Below are positions 22,121 through 33,150 of a DNA stretch of 64,000 bases, piece by piece. The position numbers were made by a program, and so were the translations under genes. Position 1 is the stretch's first letter. Every line of letters begins with the position of its first letter. The notes under the pieces were generated by a model. That model had not been told where the DNA came from. It worked only from the letters and a program-made list of their open reading frames with translations, and searched no databases. The stretch is from Campanula takesimana (lineage: Eukaryota > Streptophyta > Magnoliopsida > Asterales > Campanulaceae): positions 124,001-188,000 of the forward strand of contig JAOWBW010000487.1 in NCBI GenBank assembly GCA_026119855.1. Direction: 5' to 3'.

Positions 22121-23427
22121 CGTTTGAGGGTTAAACTTGCATTCTAATCAAAATCTACATCTTTTCTGGGCATTCTGACTCCTGATGGGGGAGGCGCGCG
22201 CTTCTGGCCTCTTCAGCCTAAGGCGCGCGCATCCCGCATCAAGGACCAGAATCGCCCGCTTCTTCATGTTCTTCATCTTCTTCTTCTGCTATTCTCCACT
22301 AATCATTTCTGCAGGGGTTACAATATACACATAGGACCAGGGCAATCCCCTGAGTCCAAAATCTGACAATCTGACAAGTGTGCCCAGAAGCGCGCGCCTC
22401 CCAATAGCATCGCGCCATGCGCGCGCGTCTCATATCAACACTCAGAGGCGCACGCTTCTGGGTTGGTTCCCAGAACAGAAACAGGTCTCAGAACAGAGCA
22501 GTATGATGGGGGTGTGGGCACAGTTGCCTGCATCAGTGGTTATTCTGAACTTCGGACTGTTTTAATTTTATGTTCTATTTTATCGGTCACACGGGTGATT
22601 CGAAAGTTGTAATTATGTGCTTATTTGTTTTTTTACTTCTTTGAAAAAAAAATATAAAAAATATTTTGTCACCTGTTAAACCTCACACTACATGCACATA
22701 TTCCTATGAATTGCTCACTATCGAGTCGCACAAGTCCAACCCCAAACCCGTCGAGGCCCGTCCTAGAAAGTTTCAAGCTCCACTCGACCTTGGCTCTTTC
22801 GAAGCGGTAAACCTCAGCCCGTGGCGTAGTTCATGACTACATGCCGGGGGTGACCTTTGAGCCTCATATTCAAGCCGAGCACAAGCCACACAATTCTAGT
22901 TAGGGTCTAACACTCCGTGACTCAAGTCGGTTTCCATGTACCGAAATTTCCCTAAACTAATGTCTTCAAATCATACATGCCAACTTGTTGAAACGGACGC
23001 AATAAAAATCCGTCCCCAAAAGTGGTTATTTTGGACGAAAATAAAAATCCGTCCCCGCATGTATGCTTTACTACATTAATTTAGTTTAATCCCGATACAT
23101 GTAGGATTCACAAACGCGATGGAATCCGATGAGTATATGGGACCGCGAGATGGTCTATATACTAGTGTGACGATTCCATTATTTTCTTAGAAACCCCAAA
23201 AGGGATCCATTCCCTCCGACTTATAAAAAAAAAGAGTCTTTTCTTATGTGGTTCGAGTCGTGTGCCCAACTGTGTGTTTTAAGCCTCTTCGTGGACCGCA
23301 AGTGTTACTCAAGACTGACAAGGGCCTCTTCTGCAATCTAGGTTCAATTGGTACTTACAGAGTCTACCGGGATTCTGCAAATCGGTTAGTCCGTGAAGAG
23401 ATCACTCCAACAGCTCCTACATAAACA
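22121..23427 (+). other. 5' leader of element D
   Basis: This is noncoding leader of 1.3 kb between the primer site and gag. The first 300 bases carry many GC-rich GCGCGCGC-type motifs alternating with CAGAA/TCTGG. The middle contains a block shared with the leaders of B/C and H (about 22680-23270 against 34680-35320 and 59200-59760, reversed), including two copies of a short AAAAATCCGTCCCC unit near 23005-23060. No gene is seen. Confidence 0.8.
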
Positions 23428-26207
23428 ATGGCCGGCGGCTCCAACACCAACAATACCATGACTCTCGAGCAACTCGCAACCATGGTCCAACTCCTCCAAG
23501 AGCAAGTCTCCACCCTTAACAAGGAGGCACAAAGCAAAGACGACATTTGGCAATCCCACCTCGACAGCCAAAGGGAGGCCCACGAGGCCGAGATGGAGCT
23601 AATGAAAGAAAAGCTCACTAATCTTGCCAAGGGGAAGAGCAAAAATGATGATGACGAATCCGAATGGACCGAAGGTTTGTTCAAAAGTCCTTATGTCAAC
23701 ACCCGCACCAAGAAAGTGGGAGAGCCAAGTTCCGAGAACAATGAGCCCAAAATGGTGGATTCTATCATGGCCTACATCAACCAAAAATTCAATAGGCTCA
23801 ACATGGGGAAAGGCTCCGACACAAGCCTTTATCAATCATCCATCCTCATGAGTACTATGGCCGCTCTTCCTGATAAGTTCAAGATGCCCGACATAAGCAA
23901 ATTCAAGGGCAACTCTTGTCCTATGGCTCACATTGAGACTTATATTTAGGCAATGGTTCCGAAGAAGGTCTCCCCCAAGGTGATGGCTCAATGCTTTCCT
24001 CTCACTCTCGAGGGGGCGGCAAAAGATTGGTATGCTACTCTCCCGCTCACTGTCCGTCTTGATTGGGACTCCGCCATGCTTGCCTTCAAGAACCAATACC
24101 AAGGCAACACCACTCACCGGCCCACAAGGAAAGAGCTAGAAAACACTACTCAACGAGACCACGAGACCTTCATCGACTTCACAAGGAGATGGAATGATAA
24201 ACTCTCCGAGATTGTGGAAAGGCCAAATACCAAGGAGCAAATGGACATCTTTCTCAAATGTCTCAAAATTGATCTCCGCACCCACCTAAGTTGGGCTTGC
24301 TATGCGGATTTCTCCCAAATGTATGAGGCGGGGGTCCGAATGGACGAGTTGCTCAAGGAAGTCAAGAAAAGAGCTCCTAGCTACCGCTACAAGGCCGCTT
24401 CCAACTCCATAAAAGAGGCCTCGGTCAACGCCGTCACTATCGACAAGGGGAATTACAAAAAGGTTCCTCCACCCCAAGGGAAGAAGTCTCGAAATGACCG
24501 TGTCTACACGCCTCTCCAAGGCATGACTCAAACCGAAGCTTTCGAAGTCCTCAAAGCAAAGGGTCAAGTCACACCCGTACAAGGGTACCAAGCCAAGACG
24601 GTCAACCCCAATCATGCTCACCACAAATATTGTGGCTACCACCAATATAGTGGCCACACCACCGAGGAATGCTTCGTTCTCCGCAATGTCATTCAAGATC
24701 TCATAGACAAGAAAGAATTTGTAGTGACTAGTGGCGAACATGTCAATGTAATAGAGATAGGAGAACTCGAGGGGACCACCCATTCAATCCCAATTGTGAG
24801 TGGGGGCCCCAATGTTATGAATAAACTTGACAATTCTTGTTATGTTGTGACTTACGATGAGGTAATGAGGGAAGTACTAGAGAATAGGAAAAAGAAGCAA
24901 GATGGGAACGTCAACATGCTAACTCGATCCGGTCGAGTCATAGCAAGCAACCCTTCCACTTCCACACCAAGCTCCTCTTCTCAAAGGCCGCAAGCTCGCG
25001 ACACTCCCGAAGATCCTCTACTTGTCCAACTCAAGAAAACTCAAGCCAACATCTCTATTTGGGACCTCATCGCATCCTCAAAGAAACACCGAGATCTTGT
25101 CATCCGCAATCTCGATGATACATCAATTTCTCCCGATACTACTCCCGAGGACCTCACGGCAATGATCGGTCACATTCATTTTGGCAACGTCATCACCTTT
25201 GCCGATATCGACCTTCCACCATTTGGTTCCGACCACAACGAGGCTATTTACTTCAAGGTACGAGCAAGGGGGAGGCCCATCTCAAGAGTCTTAGTAGACG
25301 GTGGTTCCGCACTCAACCTCATGCCTGGCAGAATCATGGGCATACTGGGGCTTAAGAATTCCGATTTGAAGCCTTCTACTCAAGTAATCCGAGGTTATGA
25401 CAGCACCGCCCGTACAGTCATGGGCATGATCGAAATAGACATTGAGTTTAGGAGCATGGTCATGTCCGTTCCATTCCAAGTGCTTGACATCCCGGCCTCG
25501 TTCAACTTGCTTTTGGGTCGACCATGGATTCACAGTTCTAATGCCGTCCCGTCAACTCTCCATCAATGTGTCAAGATCCGAAATGGTGATGAAATAGTGA
25601 CCGTCATGGCCGAAAACGTCACTATCCACAGAAAAGGTGAGCCCGTCCACCAAGTTCAGCATGGTTTACCAGACTCCACTCTCTCCGGCGTCTCAATCAA
25701 CGCCATTAACAAAGAAGGGGGAAACAGATCATGGACCCCCAGCAATCACAAAGTCCTCCGCATGATGAGGAATATGGACTACTTCCCTGGTTTAGGCCTA
25801 GGGAAATATCAACAAGGAATCCTACATCCTGTGCAAGTCCCATTTGTCAAGAACACATTCGGTTTGGGGTACGAGCCTTCCAGAGAAGACTTGAAGCAAG
25901 AGCAAGCGATCAAGAATGAAAAGGCCAGAGCTCGTAAAGAAGGCCGTTGTTATGAGGTCCCTAATCTAAGGCCTTACCGCAAGACGTTGAATGGCTATTT
26001 TGTCCGCCAAGGGGAAGACGTTCCATACATGATCTTTCCCAAACCATGGGTTAACAATAAGGGTGTCAAAAATCCCGGTCTCGAAATCTTCTCCGATTGT
26101 GAGATCCAGAAATCCGAAAGGGAACCAACTCCCATGTCGCCCCGTGAAGGGTGGGGAAGGAAGGTGACAATAGAGTCCGAGACAGAAATCATTGTGGGGG
26201 AAGAATC
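23428..26207 (+). pseudogene. gag-protease of element D
   Basis: The ATG at 23428 (M-A-G-G-S-N) starts a Tat gag. Coiled-coil-like helix residues 10-65; gag core about residues 150-320 (K-F-K-M-P-D-I); zinc knuckle C-G-Y-H...G-H-T-T-E-E-C from residue 402; protease V-D-G-G-S-A-L-N with Asp at 25297 (residue 624); G-patch-like P-G-L-G-L-G-K near residue 785. A TAG at 23947-23949 interrupts the frame once (the same frame continues at 23953), consistent with CAG to TAG. Otherwise it is open up to the insertion of element F at 26208, after which the frame continues at 34596. It is the best preserved Tat gag-protease in the window. Confidence 0.88.
26203..26207. repeat. target-site duplication GAATC of element F
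   Basis: GAATC precedes the LTR at 26208 and recurs at 34596-34600 after the other LTR. Removing element F restores the spacer frame of D with its D-L-A-S-M-F-E-E block. Confidence 0.95.
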
Positions 26208-27652
26208 TGTTGGTGTTGTATGCTCTAGGCACGTTTTGTAAAACGATTAATGTTATTAATATTAATGATATTGAATGTTTGATTATTATATCCTTTGCAT
26301 GTTTATTATAATAATCCCCGTCCCTGATAATTATGATTAATTGTTAGTATAAGTTTAATGGATAATCATATGATGATTATGGTGTATGGGATACAATTAA
26401 ACTTATGGGTATTTGTTGGAGACCAAATACTGGACTGACCCATATGAGATTTATGTCATGGTCACAATGTCATAATTAAGTCTCATATAGTTATATTACT
26501 GGAATCTTTAGACCTGAGATTATCACAGTCTTCCACTCGATGAACATTACGTTTGACATATTCAAACGTTACCCCTAATCGGGTAGCTATAAAGAATGTG
26601 ATTGGCGTAATCGGATTCATGTAGGGAAAGGTAATAAATCAAGAAGGGATTTGTTCCTCGTAAAAGAGAGATGTCAAGCTTTGGCCACTCGAAGAATGGT
26701 GTTGATGAAATGCATGGCCGTGCTCAAATAAGATTTGTACTATCAATACATTCTGGATCGAGAAAGCATTGAACATTGTAAGTTGACCATTGACCATGGC
26801 TTACGTTCAATAGACATCGTGAAACAAAGAGATTGTAATATGTTCTATAAAGGATTCACGAACTTATACAAGTTATATTAATTGGGTAGTCATGATGGCT
26901 TGCTAGAGTCCGCTCATGATTTATGAGCACAAATGTGTTTGGGCTCATTGCCAACTTAATATAATCCTATGGGGTCACACACAAAAGGACGAATTGTTTA
27001 AAAGGCTAAAATCAGAATTCTGGTGGTGCTCGGCCGAGCACCTCATATGACTCAGCCGAGCATGGGAAATCAGAAGGTCAGATTTTCTGGAGCAAAGGTG
27101 CTCGGCCGAGCACCTTAAAGGACTCGGCCGAGCAGTCCCTGTTCGGGCCCAAAAACTGATTTCGTGTTGTGACGGGTTTTAACCTATTTCTCCTAAATGG
27201 TTTAGGACTAATAAGTATATAAACCTCTAACAACGACCTAATCAGTATGTATTGATTCCATATCAATTAGAGAGCCTCCGAGAGAGAGAAAAACAAGTTC
27301 TTCTTCTTCCTCAAGAACAAGAACATTGATTTTCCATATAGCCTTCAAAATAGAAAGAGTTTCTATTGGGTCTAGCAATCCGGTTCAAGAATCGTTCTTG
27401 TAATTCGTTCGCGTGTGGATAAACATAGAGGGCGTTGGCATCAACTCCTTCAAAGTTCGTGATCCAAGTTTTGCGGTCGTTCCTACGTTCGTGATTCGAA
27501 GAAGCGCGAAGAACAAAGATTGAAGATCTCAGAATTTTAAAGCTCCGTCACGGTTAGTGTTCTAAATTCATCTCCATATTAATTTAATCATCGTGATCGG
27601 ATCTAGGCTTTTTGGGTTTATTCCGCTGTGCATGTTTGCTCAAAACCCAACA
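26208..27652 (+). repeat. 5' LTR of copia element F
   Basis: It is 1445 bp, TGTTGGTGTT...AAAACCCAACA. It carries two pairs of the palindrome CTCGGCCGAG at about 27030-27137 (one of them mutated to CTCAGCCGAG). Related, diverged LTRs are those of G and K. It contains no gene. Confidence 0.95.
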
Positions 27653-27653
27653 T

Positions 27654-27665
27654 TGGTATCAGAGC
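27654..27665 (+). other. primer-binding site of element F (initiator tRNA-Met type)
   Basis: TGGTATCAGAGC lies one base after the LTR end at 27652. This is the usual plant copia primer site. Confidence 0.93.
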
Positions 27666-29132
27666 CCCGTTCATCATGATTATTTTAATAATAACATGTT
27701 AATGATATAATTGGATTATATGTTTTGGCATGCTATGTGAATTTGGATTCAAGATGTTTTATGTGATCTGAGTTTTATGTTTGTATATGAGATATATTGA
27801 AATCATAAAATCGCACCGTTTAAATACGTTATGTGGGATCTACGATTGCAATAATAATTTGATTATTATGTTCCTTTAGATTATCAAAAATTAATTGGAT
27901 TGATTTGTTGATGATCTTTGATTCATGAATAAATCGTTTATTCAAGGTTTTGATGAACATGATGATATGATCATTATGAACACCAAATCCTAAATGAATC
28001 GGGAAAGCAATCTTAGAATTAAAATTCGACAAGAAAAACTGTTCTGTTCGTGGTGCTCGGCCGAGCAGTCTATAAGACTCGGCCGAGCAGAGTCGTCAGA
28101 AGCAAAGGGTTTTCTGGAACACAGAGGCGCTCGGCCGAGCACCTCAAAGGACTCGGCCGAGCAGGTTGATTTTGGACAGAATTTGTTTTTCAGATGGCTG
28201 GTTTAAGAAACCGTGTTTCCTGAAATTAAATGGCTTGTTTAAAATCACTTTGGATTGAATTTGTTTGTCAGATGGCTGGTTTGAGAAACCGTGTTTCCTG
28301 AAAACAGATGTCAAGGTCAAAGTAATGAATTGATGGGACAAAAGAATTTAGAATCGAGTTACTTTATGTAAGGGATTGTGGATGCCTATTGGCTTAGTTT
28401 CGACCTTACATAGTTGTTCCTTCTAGTTTCTAAATTTGGTACGGGATTGTGGATGCCTTCTGGCTTAGTTTCGACCGTACAATCGTGCTCTCAATAATGT
28501 GTTAAAGAATTTATCTCCATAAATCAATCACATGAAATCTTAATTTAATTAATGAGATTAGTTAAATTATTAACCGTTGCTTTATGTGTTTATATTATGT
28601 GACTATAAACATTGACCATGCTATATGTCATGAACCTTCTTTAAAAATTTAAGTTCCGTGTCAATCCATGATTAAAACACTTGTGAGTACGTGGGTAGTT
28701 TTGTGTGGGTTACGCCCTAGCGTAGGTGCATTGATTCTATCCATTTATGAGCAAGATGAGGAAACAGTGATTCCTATACGTTTAAAATGGTTTAACTTAA
28801 TTAGGCTATCAAAACAGTTTTGGGCCTAAGGCACAGATGAGATTAAAACATGTTAGATATACGATATCTAAAATCTCATAAAAGATCTAAGAGTCATATA
28901 CGATATGATTGACAAGGAGTTGTCTACCTAAATAACTTATTTTGAGCAGTCGTGCCCTAGCCGACTCAAAGTTAAGTGAAATATGGATCTTAGCCCATTC
29001 AAATTATATTATACATTGGATGTATATAAAGGTTATATAATTTAGTGGGAGTATTTGTAAAATACTATTAATTTAATATCTTTAATTAAGTTGGTACTCA
29101 TATTTAATTATATGTTTGCATAATTGTAGATA
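27666..29132 (+). other. 5' leader of copia element F
   Basis: This is AT-rich noncoding leader with two more pairs of the CTCGGCCGAG palindrome (about 28055-28165). It also has two direct repeats: a block with GATGGCTGGTTTGAGAAACC (about 28192 and 28270), and a block with GGGATTGTGGATGCCT (about 28371 and 28443). The last 200 bases resemble the leader of G just before gag. ORFs here show no family features. Confidence 0.8.
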
Positions 29133-31481
29133 ATGGCTCAAAATACAAACTTATCACTGCGATCTATCCTTGAGAAGGAGAAACTTCAAGAAAATGGAGC
29201 TAACTATACGGATTGGATCCGTAGCCTTAGAATTGTTCTAAAGCATGAGGACAAGCTCTATATTCTTGAAGAGCCCGTTCCTGAAGAAGAACCTGCTTCT
29301 AATGCACCCAAGGATGAGAGAAACGCCTACAAGAAACATGCAAATGATTCTCGTGAGGTGGGTTGTCTTATGCTTGCGGCCATGTGTTCAGAGCTTCAGA
29401 AGACTCTTGAGCACTTGGAGGCATTTGACCTTGCTGCTTCGTTGAAAGATATGTTTCAAGAACAAGCAAGGCAAGAGAGGTTCGACACTATAGCTGCACT
29501 TGTCTCATGCAAGATGAGCGAAGGGCAGTCTGTGAGCCCTCATGTTTTAAAGATGAAGGCTTATTTTGAGAAACTAGAGAGGCTTGGTCATCCAATTGAT
29601 GATGAGTTGGCTACCGATTTTATTCTTAATTCATTGCCCAAAAGCTATAACCAGTTCGTCATGAACTTTAATATGCATGGGATGGATAAGACTCTGTATG
29701 AATTGCATGGGATGCTTAAGCAGGCAGAAAAGAAAATTGGTAAAGAAGCCGCTCCTGTGCTCATAGTGTCAAAGGAAGGAAAGAAAGGCAAAGGAAAGGG
29801 TAAGGCAAAAGTTGTCAAACCCAAGATTAGCAAGGCAAATGTTGTCAATGCTACTGTGGCTAAACCTGCTTCCCAAAAGGATGCAATTTGTTTCCACTGC
29901 AATGAGATTGGTCATTGGAAACGCAATTGCAAGGTTTACAAGGAAGATCTAAAGAAGAAGAAGAGCAGTGGGACTGCGTCTACTTCAGGTATCTATGTTA
30001 TAGATATTTTTCTTTCTACTTCTAGCTCCTGGGTATTAGATACCGGATGTGGATCTCACATTTGTTTAAATGTGCAGGGACTAAGGAATAGAAGGCTACT
30101 CAAAGATGGCGAAGTGGACCTACGTGTGGGAAATGGAGCAAGAGTTGCTGCATTAGCCGTAGGAACATATGATGTCATTTTACCTAGCAGATTAATTCTT
30201 GTTTTGAACAATTGTTATTACGTTCCAGATTTGAGTAGGAATATTATTTCAGTTTCTTGTTTGGATAATGAAGGTTATAGTTTTCTTATTAAGAATAAGA
30301 AGTTTTCTATTTATTTAAATGATATGCTTTATTGTACTGCATGTTCATTTAATGGCCTTTATGTTCTTGATGTTGAAAGTGAAAATAATGATAATATCTA
30401 TAATGTAAATAAGAAATCCAAACCTAATGATGTAAATCATACTTATTCGTGGCATTGCCGTCTTGGTCATATTAATGAGAAGCGTATCTCAAAACTCCAT
30501 GTGGACGGACTTTTAGATTCACATGATTTAGAATCATATGAAACTTGTGAGTCTTGTTTACTTGGAAAGATGACTAAGACACCTTTTACTAAGAGTAGTG
30601 AAAGAGCTAGTGACTTATTGGGACTCATACATACTGATGTTTGTGGACCAATGAGCAGCAGTGCTAGGGGAGGATATCAATACTTCATAACTTTTACTGA
30701 TGATTTTAGTAGATATGGTTATGTCTACTTAATGAAGCATAAAAGTGAATCTTTTGAGATATTTAGAATATTTCAAAATGAAGTACAAAATCAACTTGGA
30801 AAAACTATTAAAGCACTACGATCTGATCATGGTGGAGAATATTTAAGCCAAGAATTTGACAATCATCTTAAAGATTGTGGAATTGTTTCACAATTAACTC
30901 CACCTGGAACACCACAATGGAATGGTGTGTCTGAGCGGAGAAATAGGACCTTATTGGATATGGTCCGCTCCATGATGAGTCAAGTTGATCTTCCTTTATC
31001 CTTTTGGGGACATGCACTAGAAACTGCTGCTCTTACACTAAATAGAGTTCCAACTAAATCTGTTCCAAAGACTCCATATGAGATGTGGACTGGAAGAAAA
31101 CCTAGTTTGTCTTTTATAAAGATTTGGGGTTGTGAGGCCTATGTTAAGAGAATGATCTCTGACAAACTTGCACCAAAATCTGATAAATGTAATTTTGTGG
31201 GTTACCCTAAGGAAACTAAGGGATATTATTTTTACAACCGCACGGACAACAAAGTGTTTGTTGCTCGAGATGGTACCTTTCTAGAGAAAGAGTTTCTCTC
31301 CAAAGGAATTAGTGGAGTAAAATTAATCTCAAAGAGATTCGAGAACCCGAAAATTACATGGAACAAAATGTTGGATCTGAGCAAGCTTCACAAGGAGTTG
31401 TGGAACCGGTTCAGAATACTCAAGTTCCTCGCAGAACTGGTAGGGTGCGATCCGAACCTGAGAGATATGGATTTCTCATGA
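29133..31481 (+). CDS. gag-protease-integrase polyprotein of copia element F
   Basis: The ATG at 29133 (M-A-Q-N-T-N-L-S-L-R-S-I-L-E-K) opens 782 codons. Gag helices (UBN2-like) occupy about residues 1-200; a lysine-rich stretch 205-245; zinc knuckle C-F-H-C...G-H-W-K-R-N-C from residue 253; protease V-L-D-T-G-C-G-S-H with Asp at 30039 (residue 303); GAG-pre-integrase W-H-C-R-L-G-H; integrase with Asp in I-H-T-D-V-C, Asp in L-R-S-D-H-G-G-E-Y and Glu in G-V-S-E-R-R-N-R. All are apparently intact. About 55 residues after a lost G at 31312-31316 are out of frame and spurious; the genuine continuation is in another frame. In an intact element the product would be one 1300-residue Gag-Pol. Confidence 0.93.
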   Translation: MAQNTNLSLRSILEKEKLQENGANYTDWIRSLRIVLKHEDKLYILEEPVPEEEPASNAPKDERNAYKKHANDSREVGCLMLAAMCSELQKTLEHLEAFDLAASLKDMFQEQARQERFDTIAALVSCKMSEGQSVSPHVLKMKAYFEKLERLGHPIDDELATDFILNSLPKSYNQFVMNFNMHGMDKTLYELHGMLKQAEKKIGKEAAPVLIVSKEGKKGKGKGKAKVVKPKISKANVVNATVAKPASQKDAICFHCNEIGHWKRNCKVYKEDLKKKKSSGTASTSGIYVIDIFLSTSSSWVLDTGCGSHICLNVQGLRNRRLLKDGEVDLRVGNGARVAALAVGTYDVILPSRLILVLNNCYYVPDLSRNIISVSCLDNEGYSFLIKNKKFSIYLNDMLYCTACSFNGLYVLDVESENNDNIYNVNKKSKPNDVNHTYSWHCRLGHINEKRISKLHVDGLLDSHDLESYETCESCLLGKMTKTPFTKSSERASDLLGLIHTDVCGPMSSSARGGYQYFITFTDDFSRYGYVYLMKHKSESFEIFRIFQNEVQNQLGKTIKALRSDHGGEYLSQEFDNHLKDCGIVSQLTPPGTPQWNGVSERRNRTLLDMVRSMMSQVDLPLSFWGHALETAALTLNRVPTKSVPKTPYEMWTGRKPSLSFIKIWGCEAYVKRMISDKLAPKSDKCNFVGYPKETKGYYFYNRTDNKVFVARDGTFLEKEFLSKGISGVKLISKRFENPKITWNKMLDLSKLHKELWNRFRILKFLAELVGCDPNLRDMDFS

Positions 31482-33130
31482 CGGATAGCAATGAAGTAGA
31501 AGTCATAGTTGATGACGAACCTACTTCCTACCAAGAAGCGATGTCCGCTCCTGATTCAGATAAATGGCTTGGAGCCATGGAATCTGAAATTAAATCCATG
31601 TATGATAATCAAGTTTGGAACTTGATTGATGCGCCCGAAGGTGTAAAAACCATAGGATGCAAATGGGTTTTCAAAAAGAAAACTGACATGGATGGAAAGG
31701 TGCATACTTATAAAGCTAGACTTGTACAGGGTTTAGGGTTTAGGGTTTAGGGTTTAGGGTTTAGGGTTTAGGGTTTAGGGCAGATTCATGGTATCGACTA
31801 TGATGAAACCTTTTCGCCCGTAGCAATGATCAAGTCTATAAGAATTTTACTTGCCATAGCCGCATATTTTGACTATGAGATATGGCAAATGGATGTCAAA
31901 ACAGCGTTCCTTAACGGGAACTTACTTGAGGATGTTTACATGACACAACCTGAAGGTTTTGTAATTCCAGAAAATTCTAACAAAGTATGCAAATTGCAAC
32001 GATCCATTTATGGATTGAAGCAAGCCTCTAGGAGTTGGAATCTTCGATTTGATGAATCGGTCAAAGAGTTTGGCTTCATCAAGAACGAAGATGAACCTTA
32101 CGTTTACAAGAAGATTAGTGGGAGCATAGTATTATTTCTGGTACTATATGTTGATGACATATTGATCATAGGAAACGACATTCCCGCACTACAGTCTGTA
32201 AAGACTTGGTTAGGAAAGTGTTTCTCTATGAAAGATATGGGAGAAGCCGCTTATATCCTTGGCATTAGGATCTATTGTGATAGATCCAAGAAATTGATTG
32301 GTTTAAGTCAAGATACATATATTGACAAAGTTCTTAAGAGATTCTGCATGGAAAACTCTAAGAGAGGAAATTTGCCAGTGGGACATGGCATAACTCTAAG
32401 CAAGAATCAGTGTCCTAAGACAACTGATGAGCATAAGAGAATGATTGGGATTCCATATGCTTCCGCAATTGGATCAATCATGTATGCCATGATATGTACT
32501 AGACCCGATGTCTCGTATGCTTTGAGCATGACGAGTAGATATCAATCAAATCCTGGTGAAAATCATTGGATTGCAGTCAAGACGATTCTTAAGTACTTGC
32601 GAAGGACTAAAGATTCGTTCTTGATGTATGGAGGTGTGGAAGGTGATCTTGTTGTAAGTGGTTACACAGATGCAAGCTTCCAAACCGACAAGGATGATTT
32701 TAGATCGGAATCTGGATTTGTATTTGTGCTTAATGGAGGTGCTGTTAGCTGGAAGAGTTCTAAGCAAAGTACTGTCGCTGATTCTACAACGGAAGCTGAG
32801 TATATTGCTGCATCCGATGCTGCTAAAGAAGCTGTTTGGATCAAGAAGTTCATAACTGAACTAAAGGTAGTTCCTAGCATTGCTGATCCAATAGACCTTT
32901 ATTGTGATAATAATGGTGCTATTGCTCAAGCAAGGGAACCAAGAAACCATCAGAAGTCTAAACACATACTTAGGCGTTACCATGTCATTCGAGAAATCAT
33001 TAACAGAGGTGACGTGAATATATGCAGAGTACCGACTGATGATAACATTGCCGACCCATTGACAAAGGGTCTTCCACAAGCAAAGCATGATGGTCATGTT
33101 AGGTCTATGGGTATTCGATACATTAATTAG
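31316..33130 (+). pseudogene. reverse transcriptase-RNase H of copia element F
   Basis: The frame begins after the one-base deletion near 31315. It covers the integrase tail (R-R-T-G-R-V-R-S-E-P-E-R-Y-G-F), the RT start W-N-L-I-D-A-P-E-G-V-K-T-I-G-C-K-W-V-F-K, the telomere-repeat patch with stops (31728-31780), then RT I-L-L-A-I-A-A-Y, M-D-V-K-T-A-F-L-N-G, Y-V-D-D at 32147-32158, and RNase H (Y-T-D-A-S-F, T-E-A-E-Y-I-A, D-P-L-T-K-G-L) to a TAG at 33128-33130. The frame is the same before and after the patch. RNase H is intact, unlike in G. The polypurine stretch AAGTGGGAGAT lies just before the LTR. Confidence 0.9.
31728..31780 (+). repeat. interstitial telomere repeat (TTTAGGG)7 inside RT
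   Basis: AGGG followed by seven perfect TTTAGGG units (53 bp) sits inside the RT gene. Intact element G has about 15 bp at this place (coding A-K-G-Y-R after A-R-L-V). The exchange adds about 39 bp, a multiple of three, but brings TAG stops in frame. TTTAGGG is the Arabidopsis-type plant telomere repeat. Confidence 0.97.
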
Positions 33131-33150
33131 GCCTAGTGCAAGTGGGAGAT

